Source of the DNA: Rhodococcus ruber NBRC 15591
Lineage (GTDB): Bacteria; Actinomycetota; Actinomycetes; Mycobacteriales; Mycobacteriaceae
Reading direction: 5' to 3'
DNA: 64,000 bases
Assembly: GCF_001894945.1 (NCBI RefSeq)
Contig: NZ_BCXE01000007.1
Span: 1-64,000 of the forward strand
Shown here one piece after another: positions 63,311-64,000 of the stretch (position 1 is the first letter of the stretch; the number at the start of each line of letters is the position of its first letter). The translations under genes were made by a program, and so were the position numbers. A model generated the notes under the pieces. That model was not told the DNA's origin. It did not search any database and saw nothing but the letters and a program-made list of their open reading frames with translations.

Positions 63311-64000
63311 GTGACCAGTGCCGATCTGTCGGTTCACACACGTAATCTCCTCGCAGCCGAGGAACCCGAGAACGAACCTCGTGAGGAGTGCGGAGTCTTC
63401 GGAGTCTGGGCTCCGGGCGAGGATGTGTCCAAGCTCACGTACTACGGCCTCTATGCGCTGCAGCACCGGGGGCAGGAGGCGGCCGGTATCGCCGTCGCCG
63501 ACGGCTCTCAGGTCCTCGTGTTCAAGGATCTCGGGCTGGTGAGCCAGGTCTTCGACGAGCAGACCCTCGCCGCCATGTCCGGGCACATCGCGATCGGGCA
63601 CTGTCGCTACTCGACCACCGGGTCGACCACCTGGGAGAACGCCCAGCCGATCTTCCGCACGACCGCGGCCGGCACCGGCGTCGCGCTCGGCCACAACGGC
63701 AATCTGGTCAACACCGCCGAACTCGCCCAGCGTGCCCGGGAACTGGGCCTCGGCGACGACCGGCGGGCGGTCACGGCCACCACCGACTCCGACATCGTCG
63801 GCGCGCTGCTCGCGCACGCCGCCGCCGACAGCACGGTCGAGCAGGCGGCCCTCGAGCTGCTGCCGACCCTGCGCGGTGCCTTCTGCCTGACCTTCATGGA
63901 CGAGCACACGCTCTACGCGGCGCGCGACCCGTGGGGAATCCGGCCGCTGTGCCTGGGCCGCCTGGACCGCGGCTGGGTCGTGGCCAGCGAGACCGCCGCG
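63311..64000 (+). CDS. purF: Amidophosphoribosyltransferase PurF (5' part, cut by window end)
   Basis: First 230 codons of the enzyme that starts purine synthesis by converting PRPP and glutamine to phosphoribosylamine. A 26-residue propeptide precedes Cys27 in PREECGVFGVWAPGEDV, which becomes the N-terminal nucleophile after cleavage. Further glutaminase motifs: YALQHRGQEAAGIA, GHCRYSTTGSTTWENAQP, GHNGNLVN, TDSDIVGALLA and AARDPWGIRPL. GTG start. The phosphoribosyltransferase half is outside the window. Completes the purSQ ... purL ... purF order. Confidence 0.97.
   Translation, partial: MTSADLSVHTRNLLAAEEPENEPREECGVFGVWAPGEDVSKLTYYGLYALQHRGQEAAGIAVADGSQVLVFKDLGLVSQVFDEQTLAAMSGHIAIGHCRYSTTGSTTWENAQPIFRTTAAGTGVALGHNGNLVNTAELAQRARELGLGDDRRAVTATTDSDIVGALLAHAAADSTVEQAALELLPTLRGAFCLTFMDEHTLYAARDPWGIRPLCLGRLDRGWVVASETAA

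Overview
The window is high-GC DNA with many GTG starts and tightly overlapping genes, from an actinobacterium of the mycolic-acid group, most likely Rhodococcus or a close relative. The reasons are F420-type oxidoreductases (8475-9797, 16225-17202), ANTAR regulators, a DinB/maleylpyruvate-isomerase-type protein, DUF732 and SCP-like proteins, and a purine region (purS-purQ ... pepC ... purL ... SCP-like ... purF) laid out as in mycobacteria. I saw no prophage, insertion sequence, CRISPR array, tRNA or rRNA.

Layout. 0-5 kb: a CitA/DcuS-type two-component system divergent from a DctA-like dicarboxylate symporter, then a nucleoside hydrolase. 5-8.4 kb: an ahpC-ahpF-oxyR peroxide operon with an OxyR-like site. 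8.5-17.7 kb: a metallo-beta-lactamase/F420-nitroreductase fusion, a Mut7-C protein, a GAF-ANTAR regulator, NadE, a PatB-type aminotransferase and an F420-dependent oxidoreductase. 18.3-22.2 kb: a cobalamin riboswitch in front of a BtuFCD-like transporter and a FhuF-like [2Fe-2S] protein. 22.2-25.7 kb: a cupin/DUF1304 pair divergent from a LuxR regulator, and a serine-hydrolase-like lipoprotein that has lost its catalytic residues.

25.7-34.8 kb is the most unusual part. An IclR regulator and an APC permease lie divergent from mauE, mauD, mauA (amine dehydrogenase light chain with both TTQ tryptophans), a lipidated beta-propeller that is probably the large subunit, a TAT-exported multicopper oxidase, two small lipoprotein cupredoxins and a MauF-like membrane protein. 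I read this as a membrane-attached, copper-based amine-oxidation chain in a monoderm: amine to TTQ to cupredoxin to multicopper oxidase to O2. No mauG-like di-heme gene is present.

34.8-42.3 kb: glutathione peroxidase, BluB (the lower ligand of B12), a DUF2334 deacetylase, a KstD-like flavoprotein, a metallo-hydrolase, a flavodoxin and a type-B carboxylesterase. 42.3-45 kb and 50.4-53.6 kb: two copper modules (CopA+CopZ; SHOCT, DUF305, CopB), each with a CsoR-type palindrome, although csoR itself is not here. Between them lie a hybrid kinase ending in ANTAR, purS-purQ and an OmpR-type two-component system. 53.9-64 kb: a small lipoprotein, a VOC protein, an AAA ATPase, aminopeptidase PepC, a Uma2 protein, purL, membrane hydrolase and protease genes, an SCP-like protein, and purF running off the end.

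Several convergent gene junctions carry repeats instead of ordinary terminators: near-perfect 50-55 bp palindromes at 3888 and 41431, another palindrome at 38424, a 26-bp tandem array at 25565 and a 21-bp duplication at 54732.
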